Below are positions 24,055 through 33,182 of a stretch of DNA of 64,000 bases, piece after piece. Positions within the stretch are counted from its first letter, which is position 1. Every line of letters starts with the position of its first letter. This stretch comes from CAJXMH01 sp040220135 (lineage in GTDB: Bacteria; Bacteroidota; Bacteroidia; Flavobacteriales_E; Vicingaceae), in assembly GCA_040220135.1 (NCBI GenBank), contig JAVJTT010000024.1, positions 1 to 64,000 on the forward strand. Reading direction: 5' to 3'. The notes beneath the pieces were generated by a model. It searched no databases. It was given only the letters and a program-made list of their open reading frames with translations, and had not been told where the DNA came from. The translations under genes and the position numbers were made by a program.

Positions 24055-25608
24055 ATGGATAAGTACGATTTATGCGTTATAGGAGGAGGACCAGCAGGTT
24101 ATGCTGCAGCCATGCGCGCCATTGATTTTGGGAAGAAAGTTCTACTCATTGAGAAAGACAAATTGGGTGGTTATGGTATTTACGATGGAGCATTGGCCTC
24201 AAAAACCATGTGGGAACTGTCTAACAAAGTGAAGACAGTTAAAGATGAAATAGGAGAAGATAAGCGCATTGATCTAAGCTTTGACAAGGTAAAGGAAATC
24301 ATTGATGAAGCCCTTTTTGAAAGGAAGTTTCAGCTTTCTTGTCACCTCCGAATCATTCACGCTGAAACAAATCTAATTAACTACGAAAAAGGGAAGGCAA
24401 GCTTTATTTCGTCAAACGAAATACTGATTTCAAAAGAAGATGGAAGTTCCTTTACCATTTTCGCAGAGAACACCATTATTGCAACCGGTAGTCGACCAAG
24501 AGTGATACCAAACATCAAAGTAGATGAAAAAGTAATCATGACTTCTGATGGAATACTACATCTAGATAAATTCCCCAAAAGCATGGTAATTCTTGGGGCA
24601 GGTGTGATTGGTTGTGAGTTTGCCACCATGTTTTCTAATTTCGGTCAAACCAAGGTTTATTTAATTGATAAAGCTGAACGCATCCTGCCTTTTGAAGATG
24701 CAGATGTTGCTGATTTGGTAGCGTCTAACTTAGAAGAAAATGGGGTGGTTATTCACCGAGGGTCTAAATTGATTCGTATGGATCATCAAGGAGATTCGGT
24801 TGAATATGAAATCGAAAACCAAGATGGCAGTCGTGAAGTAATTGAAGTTGAAAAAGCCCTGCTTTCTATTGGTCGGGTACCCAATATTGAGAGTTTAAAC
24901 CTCGATAATGCCAATGTGCAGATGAGCAAGCGTGGCGTACACATTGGAGATGAAGATACACGTACCAATGTGCCTAATATCTATGCAGTGGGAGACGTTT
25001 CAGGACATCTTGCTCTTGTAAATGTTGGAGAAAGGGAAGCTCGTCATGCAGTTGTTAAAATGTTTGCAGATTTTCCGGTGAAACCCATTCACTATGAAAA
25101 TATATCGACCATTATGTTCTTAACTCCTGAAGTTGCTTCGGTTGGACTAAACGAACAGAAGGCGCAAGAACTTGAAATTCCCATCCGCGTTTCTAAGGTG
25201 GACTATTCTACCATAGCCCGAGCCATAGCCATGCGTAAAACCAATGGTTTTTTCAAAATTATTGTTTCAGATGATGAAGATATGAAGGTACTCGGTATGC
25301 GCGCCATTGGAGAACATGCATCTAGTGCCATTCAGTCGGTATCACTGCTCATGTATATGAACAAAGGGATTGACGAGCTGGCACACATGATTCACCCGCA
25401 TCCCTCAATTGTAGAAGGAGTGCAAGAATGCGTTCGCATGTTAATTGGCAAATCAGTTTACAAGTCCTCCATTTTTAAGGACAAGTTGAAGTGCTACAAA
25501 AGAACGCCAAATGGTGAAATTCTTCCACTGAATACCTTTACAGAAAACCCGGAAGAAAACCTTAATAAAGAGAAAATGAGAGCCCTAAATAAAACCAACT
25601 ACCACTAG
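24055..25608 (+). CDS. Dihydrolipoamide-dehydrogenase-like FAD/NAD(P) oxidoreductase lacking redox cysteines
   Basis: This 517-residue protein has the FAD-binding GGGPAGYAAAMRA loop at the N-terminus, an NAD(P) Rossmann loop GAGVIGCEFATMFSNFG near residue 182, a second FAD motif (IYAVGDVSGH) and the C-terminal dimer interface with HPHPSIVEGVQE. The usual C-x4-C redox pair after the first helix is replaced by GGYGIYDGALASKTMW, with no Cys. Thus thiol reduction by the standard mechanism is not possible. A related class without the disulfide is the soluble transhydrogenase SthA, but the motif is different. The final 45 residues extend past the typical family end. Confidence 0.8.
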   Translation: MDKYDLCVIGGGPAGYAAAMRAIDFGKKVLLIEKDKLGGYGIYDGALASKTMWELSNKVKTVKDEIGEDKRIDLSFDKVKEIIDEALFERKFQLSCHLRIIHAETNLINYEKGKASFISSNEILISKEDGSSFTIFAENTIIATGSRPRVIPNIKVDEKVIMTSDGILHLDKFPKSMVILGAGVIGCEFATMFSNFGQTKVYLIDKAERILPFEDADVADLVASNLEENGVVIHRGSKLIRMDHQGDSVEYEIENQDGSREVIEVEKALLSIGRVPNIESLNLDNANVQMSKRGVHIGDEDTRTNVPNIYAVGDVSGHLALVNVGEREARHAVVKMFADFPVKPIHYENISTIMFLTPEVASVGLNEQKAQELEIPIRVSKVDYSTIARAIAMRKTNGFFKIIVSDDEDMKVLGMRAIGEHASSAIQSVSLLMYMNKGIDELAHMIHPHPSIVEGVQECVRMLIGKSVYKSSIFKDKLKCYKRTPNGEILPLNTFTENPEENLNKEKMRALNKTNYH

Positions 25609-26726
25609 GGCCGAAAAGCAGGATTGTTGACAAAACTGCTGTCTGTCATGCTTTTTAAAAATGCAACTACATCTTCTCTCTCCTGATTATTCATCACTCT
25701 TGTTTTATTCATTAGGCCGTCTAGGGTAGGAGATTGTTGAACACTGTCAACATAAAAATCTACCACCTGTCGAAGGGTATTAAACCTCCCATCGTGCATG
25801 TATGGGGCCGTAAAAACAAGATTTCTTACCGAGGGTGTTTTGAACTTCCCAATATCGCTTGCCTTTTTTGTTACTAAGGCTAAACCTGAATCAGGTTGAG
25901 CATCTAAACCATTATTAACGAAGGCAAAATTGGTCATCAATGGATTTCCAATATCAGCATGGCAGTGTGCACAGTCTCCTTTATCTTCTGCAACAAATAA
26001 ATTGTAGCCTCTTAATTCCTGTTGGGTTAAATCAGGCCCGCTGGCTTGGTAGCCAAAGCGACGTTTAATATAATTATCGAAACGACTATTTCCGCTTATT
26101 AAGGTACGTTGAAACTGTGAAATGGCCTTTACAACTAAATTCGAATCTATAATGTTGGTTTCAAAGGCAGCCTCAAAAAGTGGAGGGTAAACGGGATCAC
26201 TCTGAAGTTTCCCAACTACATCAGGCCAGTTTTCTTGCATTTCAACTGGATTAATAACCGGTTCAAAAGCTTGTTCTTCTAAAGAAGTAGCAGAACCATG
26301 CCAATTAAACTTGGAACTGATTCGTGGAACCCAACCTAAATTGAAGAGTGGCATGGCATTCCGCACTCCTGCTGCACCTCCAACACCAAAACTAACCGGA
26401 TTACCCTCATCGTTAAAAGCAAATTGCGGTTTGTGACAAGTTGCACAAGAAATTTGATTGTTTTTTGAGAGTTTTCTTTCAAAAAATAACTTTTTGCCCA
26501 GTGCAATGCCTTCTTCCGTCAGGGGATTATCACTGGGAATAAAAGGGTCTCCAATTAAAGCAAAGTGTTCAGGTAATTGCAAGGTGTATGGAGTTGGCCC
26601 AGTAGTGCCCCCTCCATTATTAGGCTCCTCTATGACTTTAATGGCATCAGCCTTATCCTCAGGCTCGCATTGAGCGAGTATGAGGATAAGGCTAAAAATA
26701 CCTAAATATCGAATTGTATTTTTCAT
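25605..26726 (-). CDS. MbnH/MauG-type diheme cytochrome c peroxidase family lipoprotein
   Basis: This 373-residue protein has a lipobox (LILAQC) and two c-type heme sites, CATCH (about residue 97) and CAHCH (about residue 255), in the layout of MauG/CcpA peroxidases. The gene starts 1 bp after the MbnP-like gene, the MbnP-MbnH pairing described in copper-linked operons, where MbnH modifies a tryptophan in MbnP. An ordinary cytochrome c peroxidase is the alternative. Its last 4 bp overlap the end of the flavoprotein gene on the other strand. Confidence 0.8.
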   Translation of the reverse strand: MKNTIRYLGIFSLILILAQCEPEDKADAIKVIEEPNNGGGTTGPTPYTLQLPEHFALIGDPFIPSDNPLTEEGIALGKKLFFERKLSKNNQISCATCHKPQFAFNDEGNPVSFGVGGAAGVRNAMPLFNLGWVPRISSKFNWHGSATSLEEQAFEPVINPVEMQENWPDVVGKLQSDPVYPPLFEAAFETNIIDSNLVVKAISQFQRTLISGNSRFDNYIKRRFGYQASGPDLTQQELRGYNLFVAEDKGDCAHCHADIGNPLMTNFAFVNNGLDAQPDSGLALVTKKASDIGKFKTPSVRNLVFTAPYMHDGRFNTLRQVVDFYVDSVQQSPTLDGLMNKTRVMNNQEREDVVAFLKSMTDSSFVNNPAFRP

Positions 26727-26727
26727 T

Positions 26728-27570
26728 TTATTCTATGCTAAAAACTGATGGGCCGTTTTCATTTAATCTTATCTGTGCGTCATAAACCGGCATTATTGGC
26801 GCATTGTAAACGTTAAAATCCCAAGTGTAGGGATCTTCATACCACTGTTCAATGTTCATCACAAGCTTCAGTTCAAAGTCACTATTTACGGTAAAGTTAG
26901 TATCAACTTCACTGTTAAAATGGTTCACTGTAAATAAAGGTGGATTAACAGACCGGTCTGCAGCGGTTCCCATGTGTGTTGCAAAAAACTTAGATGTGCC
27001 GCTGCTGTCGTAGTCGCCTTCTAGTTGCATAAAGTGGTAACCTCCTCCCAATGGATCCGGCCAGCCCCAAGGGACTAAATTCAAGTCAGTATAATTAGGT
27101 CCTTTCACATTGTCTTCTTCATCAAAGCCGAAAGTAAAACTGATTTTAGTGTAATCGCCCAATGGCAGTCTGGCCTGAGGAATGTAAGTGATGGTAGTGG
27201 AGTCTGATGCATCAACAAAGTGATACCCTTCTAAGGTGAAGCAGTTGCCATCAACTTTGTGAAAGGTAAGGTCTGAAATCAAGTATTTTAGTTTGCTTAC
27301 ATTAAAAGAATGACCCATGGCATTGGTGTAAGGTTTGTTGTTTGTGTTCATCACCAAATTCATATTGTTGGCTCTTTGCACCATATTAACGGTAAGCTTT
27401 ACTCCATTCGTATCTGTTGCTGTTAATGAGGTGCAGCTCGTATTGTTGTTAGTTTGATTTACAACTATCTCATCATTATCATCATCGTCGTCACTACAAG
27501 CGGTAAAGCCTATTGAGATGGATGCAAACAAAGAGAAGAGTAATAGGTATTTATATTTAAAAGTCTTCAT
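26728..27570 (-). CDS. MbnP family (copper-associated) lipoprotein
   Basis: This 280-residue protein has a lipobox (GFTAC), then an Asp-rich linker and the MbnP-type beta-sandwich: LKYLISDLTFHKVDG, then ADYTKISF-like LPLGDYTKISFTFGFDEEDN, and a WGWPDPLGGGYHFMQLEGDY region. MbnP proteins bind copper and are paired with MbnH; the paired gene follows at once. Where it works is the periplasmic or outer face of the envelope. The copper role here is an inference from family and neighbours. Confidence 0.78.
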   Translation of the reverse strand: MKTFKYKYLLLFSLFASISIGFTACSDDDDDNDEIVVNQTNNNTSCTSLTATDTNGVKLTVNMVQRANNMNLVMNTNNKPYTNAMGHSFNVSKLKYLISDLTFHKVDGNCFTLEGYHFVDASDSTTITYIPQARLPLGDYTKISFTFGFDEEDNVKGPNYTDLNLVPWGWPDPLGGGYHFMQLEGDYDSSGTSKFFATHMGTAADRSVNPPLFTVNHFNSEVDTNFTVNSDFELKLVMNIEQWYEDPYTWDFNVYNAPIMPVYDAQIRLNENGPSVFSIE

Positions 27571-27581
27571 CGTATTTTGAT

Positions 27582-28568
27582 TTAAAAATAATAAGTTAGA
27601 TCAGCAATAAGACGCTGATTGTTTGGTATTTGGTTGTCATATAAGTCTTGACGAATGGGGCTGAAATAAGTTGCTCCCAACGAAAACTTATCATAATATA
27701 CTTTAGCCCCACCGGTTAAAAACATTGCCAACCCACCGGAGTTGCGATAGGCTTTGCCTCTGAAGCGATCTCTTTGGCTTGATTCTAAGCTAAGTCCTGA
27801 GTTAGGGGTAAAGGTGAAGGATTTGATAGTTAGCAAGTAAAATCCACTCATGTTCCAGTTTAGTCGATTCGCAAAACGAAAGTTATTCGCGTTTTTGGTA
27901 TTGAATTGATAGCTAAGGTTGGTTGAAATCCCAGCTTTTTTATACCGAAGCATTCCTTCCAGTAAAAACAAAAAATCAAAGCTTCCTGAACCGGCTTGCA
28001 TGTGGGGGTCCAATTCTTCATAAGGTGAACCGTAAATAACATTACCTTTTTTTGAAGAGCTAGGTGTCACCAAATAAGTTTTATTAAAACTACCGATTGG
28101 AATTTGTACACCACCACCACCTACTAGACGGAATGCCCAATCACTTGTGTCGGTAACCTTGCTGTTGAAAAACAGGTACTTTCCCATTAAAGTGAAGTCT
28201 CCCGGCCCGGCGATGTTAAAGAGTGTGCTGTCATTTTCTCGATAATAATTATCGGCAAAAGTCATCATGCCATTAATCTGCCATTTTTGGTTTAAAAAGT
28301 AATTAAACCAAAGGTCATAGCTTTTGAACAGCTCTTCTTGCATTACTGCCTCAGAAATAACGGTATTACCGCTAGCATGTTTTAGGGTGTTATTTTGAGT
28401 CAAAAATTGCTCTTCGCCGTGTAAAAAGGAGCGATGTCTATAATTGATGCCCATTGAACTTTGAAGATCATTTGGCTCTAAGTTTACGTAGATACTACAT
28501 AAGTCACATGCCCATGCTTCAAATACACCCATTCCAACTCCTAAGAGGAGGAGAATGATTTTTTTCAT
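27582..28568 (-). CDS. Probable outer-membrane protein of the MbnPH operon
   Basis: This 328-residue protein has a signal peptide ending near EAWA, and its mature N-terminus reads CDLCSIYVNLEPNDL. A Cys pair (CDLC) right at the mature N-terminus suggests metal binding or a disulfide. The remainder alternates polar and hydrophobic residues and has an aromatic end (ADLTYYF), typical of an outer-membrane beta-barrel. It is 11 bp upstream of the MbnP gene in the same operon, so it may transport a metal complex. No family name is firmly recognised. Confidence 0.65.
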   Translation of the reverse strand: MKKIILLLLGVGMGVFEAWACDLCSIYVNLEPNDLQSSMGINYRHRSFLHGEEQFLTQNNTLKHASGNTVISEAVMQEELFKSYDLWFNYFLNQKWQINGMMTFADNYYRENDSTLFNIAGPGDFTLMGKYLFFNSKVTDTSDWAFRLVGGGGVQIPIGSFNKTYLVTPSSSKKGNVIYGSPYEELDPHMQAGSGSFDFLFLLEGMLRYKKAGISTNLSYQFNTKNANNFRFANRLNWNMSGFYLLTIKSFTFTPNSGLSLESSQRDRFRGKAYRNSGGLAMFLTGGAKVYYDKFSLGATYFSPIRQDLYDNQIPNNQRLIADLTYYF

Positions 28569-28609
28569 TGAATTAGATTTAGCGTGTAGGTAGAATGAAT
28601 TTACTTAAG

Positions 28610-28996
28610 CTAAATCATTTTTGGTGGAGGGTCTAGATCCGTTGAAGTTAAAAAGCTGTACAAGTTAGAATAAGTTGCTTGTTTTGCCTTTTTTGATGGT
28701 TTTTGACTTGGAATAATGTTTTCAATGGCACAAAGGTAAAGCTGTAGCTGATGCTCACTATTCACCTCTTTAGGAACATTTTTTTCAGCTGGGCTTTCCG
28801 CTTCTTCTAGTTTGGTTTTTAAATGGCATTTGCCATCGCACTCAAACTTTGTTTCTTCTTTGTTGATGCAAAACTTTTCAATAATTTCTAACTTATTGAT
28901 CTGGTACTCTAAACGAATTAAGGTTTTATAGGTAGAAGACAAAAGGAATGCTCCACCCAAGAAGAAAACTAATATGAAGTTAGAAAATGACTTCAT
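28610..28996 (-). CDS. Small Cys-motif protein of the MbnPH operon
   Basis: This 128-residue protein has one N-terminal hydrophobic segment (residues 6-23) and then FCINKEETKFECDGKCHLK, a Cys-x-Asn-Lys ... Cys-x-Gly-Lys-Cys-His motif. Small Bacteroidota proteins with this motif recur next to metal-related operons. The Cys/His set may bind copper. It is the first gene of the operon that continues to the MbnH-like gene at 25605. Confidence 0.65.
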   Translation of the reverse strand: MKSFSNFILVFFLGGAFLLSSTYKTLIRLEYQINKLEIIEKFCINKEETKFECDGKCHLKTKLEEAESPAEKNVPKEVNSEHQLQLYLCAIENIIPSQKPSKKAKQATYSNLYSFLTSTDLDPPPKMI

Positions 28997-29072
28997 GATA
29001 CATCAAAGTTACGCCTAAAATCAATACAGAATGGAGCACCTTTCTTAATTTGCATGCTTTAAAAGAAAGTAA

Positions 29073-30002
29073 ATGAGATCAGCTCCCCTTCTTACTATTT
29101 TGGGTCCTACGGCTTGTGGCAAAACTTCATTGGCAGTTCGTTTGGCAGCTGTTTTAAAAGGAGAGGTAATTAGTGCTGACAGCCGTCAGGTGTATCGAGG
29201 TATGAATGTAGGCACCGGTAAAGATCTAGCGGAATATCAGTTTCAAGGAGAAACTGTTCCCTATCATTTAATTGACATAAGAGATGCGGGGGAAGAATAT
29301 GATGTATTTCAATTTCAAGATGATTTTTTCAAACTCTATGAGAAGCTTTCTATAAAGGGTGTTTGGCCAATTTTGTGCGGAGGTAGTGGTTTGTACTTGC
29401 AAGCAGCTTTGGCTGAAGAGCAAATGGTAATGGTGCCCGAAAACAAAAGATTAAGAGAAAGGTTGCGAAAATTTTCACAAGAAGAGTTGGTAAGAGAACT
29501 TGCAGAGATCAGAATGGATTTGCACAATAAAACAGATCTAGAAGAGCGTGATAGAACAATCAGGGCCATTGAGATTGCCTCTTTTGAGAGACAAAATCCT
29601 GAACGCACTGCCTCACCGGTGCAGGAAAAATTAACCTTTGGTTTGCGAACCGAAAGAGGGAATTTACGAGAACGGATCAAAGTTCGACTTGAGAAAAGAC
29701 TCGAGCAAGAGGGAATGATCGAAGAGGTACAAGGTCTTTTAGAAAGCGGTATTCCGGCTAAAAAGATAGACTATTATGGTTTAGAGTACCGTTTTATCAA
29801 TGCTTATTTGCAAAAGGACTTAACTTATCAAGAAATGTACGAGGGTTTGCTGCAAGCGATTCGACGCTTTGCAAAAAAGCAAGAGACATGGTTTCGCCGT
29901 ATGGAGAAAAATGGGCATCAGATCCACTGGATGGAAGTGGAAAGTCCAATGGAAGAAAAGCTTAGTTTTATAAAAAGTCAGTTGCCAGAAAATGTCACTT
30001 AA
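29073..30002 (+). CDS. miaA: tRNA dimethylallyltransferase
   Basis: This 309-residue protein has the P-loop GPTACGKTSLAVRLA and the conserved DSRQVYRGMNVGTGKD block, both signatures of MiaA. The enzyme transfers a dimethylallyl group to A37 of tRNAs that read codons starting with U. The catalytic Asp and Thr of the P-loop region are present, and the length is usual. The end overlaps the helicase-nuclease gene by 11 bp. Confidence 0.92.
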   Translation: MRSAPLLTILGPTACGKTSLAVRLAAVLKGEVISADSRQVYRGMNVGTGKDLAEYQFQGETVPYHLIDIRDAGEEYDVFQFQDDFFKLYEKLSIKGVWPILCGGSGLYLQAALAEEQMVMVPENKRLRERLRKFSQEELVRELAEIRMDLHNKTDLEERDRTIRAIEIASFERQNPERTASPVQEKLTFGLRTERGNLRERIKVRLEKRLEQEGMIEEVQGLLESGIPAKKIDYYGLEYRFINAYLQKDLTYQEMYEGLLQAIRRFAKKQETWFRRMEKNGHQIHWMEVESPMEEKLSFIKSQLPENVT

Positions 30003-33000
30003 AGTATATAAATCATCTGCCGGTTCGGGAAAAACATTTACCCTTGTGAAAGAGTACTTAAAGCTCTGTTTGCAATCAGAAGAAGATTATTACTTCGCTT
30101 CTATTTTAGCCATAACCTTTACCAATAAAGCCACCGCTGAGATGAAGGAGCGGATCTTGAAACACCTTAAAATTACCGCTGCAGGAAATGGGGAAGAAGA
30201 TGTGATGGGGCATATTATTGCCGAGGAGTGCAACTTGCCTTACGAAAAGCTACAGCAAAGAGCCAAACGTAGCCTGAGTGCGATCTTACATGGCTATGGA
30301 GATTTTAGTATTTCAACCATCGACCGCTTTACGCATCGCTTGGTCAGAACTTTTGCTAGAGACTTAGGACTTTCTGTAAACTTCAATGTCTTGCTCGACC
30401 ATGAGGAAATTATGCACAAAACCATTGCCAGTATTATTGATGAAGCTGGCAAGTCGGAGGAAGTTACCGAACTTCTGCAGAGTTTTTTGGCTTATCGTGT
30501 AGAAAGTGATAAAAGCTGGAAGATTGAAAAATCTTTGCTCGATTTTTCAAAGACCTTAATTAATGAAAATGCCTATTTCTACTTGGCAGAAAATGCTAAA
30601 GTATCTACCGATGACTTTCATAAAAGCATTAAAAAATTAAAAGCAACAAAAAGTCAATTTCAATCTAAACTTCAAGCAATAGGTAATAAGGGATTAAGCT
30701 TGATCGAGAGAGCCGATCTGAATCATTCCGATTTTTACCAATCTGCATTTCCAAAATACTTCACCTACCTATCTCAATTTCGTGCGGATAGACTGCAGCC
30801 CAATTCTCACCTTAGAAAAACACTTGAGGAAGACAAATGGTACAGCAGTAAATGCGCGGCCACGGCAAAAGCTGATATTGATGAGATCAAGTCGGAATTG
30901 ATCATCTTGGTTGAGCAAGCCATAGACGTTTTAGAAAATGGCTTAACCTCCTACATCAGCGCAAAAGCCATTTTGCAAAACATCTATAATTTGCAATTGG
31001 CAAAGTTGATCGATCAACGATTTTCTAAGCTCAAGAAGGAGGAGCAGGTCTTACACATTTCAGATTTTAATAAAAAGATTGCAGAAGTGGTGCTTCGTGA
31101 ACCCATGCCTTTTATCTATGAGCGGCTAGGAGACCGATACCGCAATCTGATGATTGATGAGTTTCAAGATACTTCCATATTGCAGTTCATTAACTTATTG
31201 CCTTTAATCGATGAGTCACTTTCGGCCGGTAAATTTAACATGTTAGTAGGCGATGCTAAGCAAGCGATATATCGCTTTCGAGGAGGTGAGTCTGAGCAGT
31301 TTTCTCAATTGCCAGAGATTGACCACCTCTATAAAGAACACCATGCCTTGGCTTTGGAAAGACTGCAAAATATAAAAGGCCATTACGAAGAAGACCGTTT
31401 GGCGATGAACCGACGTTCAAGTTATGAAGTGGTGAACTTTAACAATGCCTTTTTTGAATTTGCCTATCAACATCCAATTTTGGAGGCAAAAGGCAAGCAG
31501 GCTTTTGAAATGGCAAAACAAGAAATTCCAGAAGATGCAGAAAAAGGAGAAGGCTACGTAGAAGTCAATTTGTTTGAAAGCGATGAAGAAGTAGAAGAGC
31601 AGTTAGAACGGCTCTATGAGATCATTAAAAAGGCACTAAACGATCAGTATCAACTGCAAGATATTGCCATACTTTGTCGCTGGAATAAGGAGGCTAGTAA
31701 GGTGGCAGAGTTCTTAAAATCAAAAGAGATTGAGGTCTTATCTTCAGAGGCACTCCTTTTGAAGAACTCAGCAAAAGTTCAGTTTCTAATTGCCCTCATG
31801 AAGTGGTGTTTAGATTCGAAATCAGAACAAAGTCGTATCCAGATTATCGAATACTTATGTCTTGATGCTACTGAGATTGAGAAAGCGGAACACTTAGAAA
31901 AGTATGCGCCGATTGATAAGGATTTGCAAAACTTCATGGCGGATAAAGGTTACGAGATTGTAGTTTCAGATTTATTGAAGCTAGACCTATTTGCCTTTTT
32001 TGAAAACTTGATCCGTACATTCCATTTAGCAGAGCCATTTGACCATTATGTTCAATTTTTACAAGAATACACCTTCGACTTTAGTCGCCAAGAAGGGAAC
32101 CATTTTGAAGATTTTTTAGATTATTGGGAGCGCAATGAAGACAAATTGTCTTTAGATCTGTCTGCTGAAGTTGATGCCGTTAAAATTTTAACCATTCACA
32201 AATCAAAAGGATTGGAGTTTCCGATTACCCTCGTTCCATTTTTAAAACAAGAAGCAAATTTGAACGCTCGTAATTTTAGGTGGGTTAAAGTTCCGCAAGA
32301 GCTAGACATACCTTTAGCCTATGCGCTTATTTATGAGATAAAAGAGTTTTTAGAGTCACATTTTAATGCCGACTTAAATGAAGAATTAATCAAAAAACAA
32401 GAAGACCTTTTAAATGACAATTACGTGGCCTTTACGCGGGCAGTTGAAAGGCTTTATTTGTTAGCTCCTAAAGCAAAGAGAAGCAAAGCTTCAATTAATT
32501 ACTTATTGAGCCAGTTTGTAAAAGAACATGCCGGTGAGGAAAATAAATGTTCATTTGGTGTAGAACGAATAAAGGAAGAGGACAAAGGTCAAGATTTAGA
32601 AAAGCCTGCACTTCAGATCAAATATCGCTCAAAAGATTGGCGAGATCGGATCCGGATCAGTTCTGAACTAACTGCCTTTTACGACGAAGAAGCTAAAGCA
32701 GAAGCCATAGATTATGGAAACCTCATGCATGATGTCTTGGCAGAACTGGAAGACGAATCGCAGTTGGAAAAGGTATTGAACCGCATGTATTTAAAAGGAA
32801 GGATCGATGCTTCACAAAAGACTGAAATGAAAGCGAAGTTAATTCGACTCCTAAACCTCAAAGAGGTAAAGCCGTATTTTGAGAAAGGGGTGAAAAGCTA
32901 TAGAGAGGCCATGTTAATGAGTAAGGATGGTAAACGAATTAGGCCGGATCGGATTGTAGAGCTTTCAAATGGTTCGAAATTTGTACTTGAATTTAAGACC

Positions 33001-33129
33001 GGAAAAGCAACAGACAGTCATCAAAAACAATTAGAAGAATACGTGGCCTTGTTGAAAGAAATAAAGCAATCGAAAGTAAATGGCGCCCTGCTTTACATCG
33101 AAGAAGAAAAGCTGCTTCCCCTGACTTAG
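29992..33129 (+). CDS. UvrD-like helicase with PD-(D/E)XK nuclease (AddA/RecB type)
   Basis: This 1045-residue protein has helicase motif I (SAGSGKTFTL, residues 8-17), Ia (ITFTNKATAEMKERIL), II (LMIDEFQDTS, about 383), III (VGDAKQAIYRFRGGE, about 418), V (ILTIHKSKGLEFP, about 730) and VI (NYVAFTRAVERLYLL, about 810). The C-terminal 130 residues carry RPDRIVELSNG and LEFKTGK, matching a RecB-type nuclease core. It should process DNA ends in recombinational repair. An AddB partner is not seen in the window. It overlaps miaA by 11 bp. Confidence 0.88.
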   Translation: MSLKVYKSSAGSGKTFTLVKEYLKLCLQSEEDYYFASILAITFTNKATAEMKERILKHLKITAAGNGEEDVMGHIIAEECNLPYEKLQQRAKRSLSAILHGYGDFSISTIDRFTHRLVRTFARDLGLSVNFNVLLDHEEIMHKTIASIIDEAGKSEEVTELLQSFLAYRVESDKSWKIEKSLLDFSKTLINENAYFYLAENAKVSTDDFHKSIKKLKATKSQFQSKLQAIGNKGLSLIERADLNHSDFYQSAFPKYFTYLSQFRADRLQPNSHLRKTLEEDKWYSSKCAATAKADIDEIKSELIILVEQAIDVLENGLTSYISAKAILQNIYNLQLAKLIDQRFSKLKKEEQVLHISDFNKKIAEVVLREPMPFIYERLGDRYRNLMIDEFQDTSILQFINLLPLIDESLSAGKFNMLVGDAKQAIYRFRGGESEQFSQLPEIDHLYKEHHALALERLQNIKGHYEEDRLAMNRRSSYEVVNFNNAFFEFAYQHPILEAKGKQAFEMAKQEIPEDAEKGEGYVEVNLFESDEEVEEQLERLYEIIKKALNDQYQLQDIAILCRWNKEASKVAEFLKSKEIEVLSSEALLLKNSAKVQFLIALMKWCLDSKSEQSRIQIIEYLCLDATEIEKAEHLEKYAPIDKDLQNFMADKGYEIVVSDLLKLDLFAFFENLIRTFHLAEPFDHYVQFLQEYTFDFSRQEGNHFEDFLDYWERNEDKLSLDLSAEVDAVKILTIHKSKGLEFPITLVPFLKQEANLNARNFRWVKVPQELDIPLAYALIYEIKEFLESHFNADLNEELIKKQEDLLNDNYVAFTRAVERLYLLAPKAKRSKASINYLLSQFVKEHAGEENKCSFGVERIKEEDKGQDLEKPALQIKYRSKDWRDRIRISSELTAFYDEEAKAEAIDYGNLMHDVLAELEDESQLEKVLNRMYLKGRIDASQKTEMKAKLIRLLNLKEVKPYFEKGVKSYREAMLMSKDGKRIRPDRIVELSNGSKFVLEFKTGKATDSHQKQLEEYVALLKEIKQSKVNGALLYIEEEKLLPLT

Positions 33130-33182
33130 CAAAGTGAAAGTTTGGCTACTGCTCACTATAAAATAGTACTAAAGTGGGGAGG

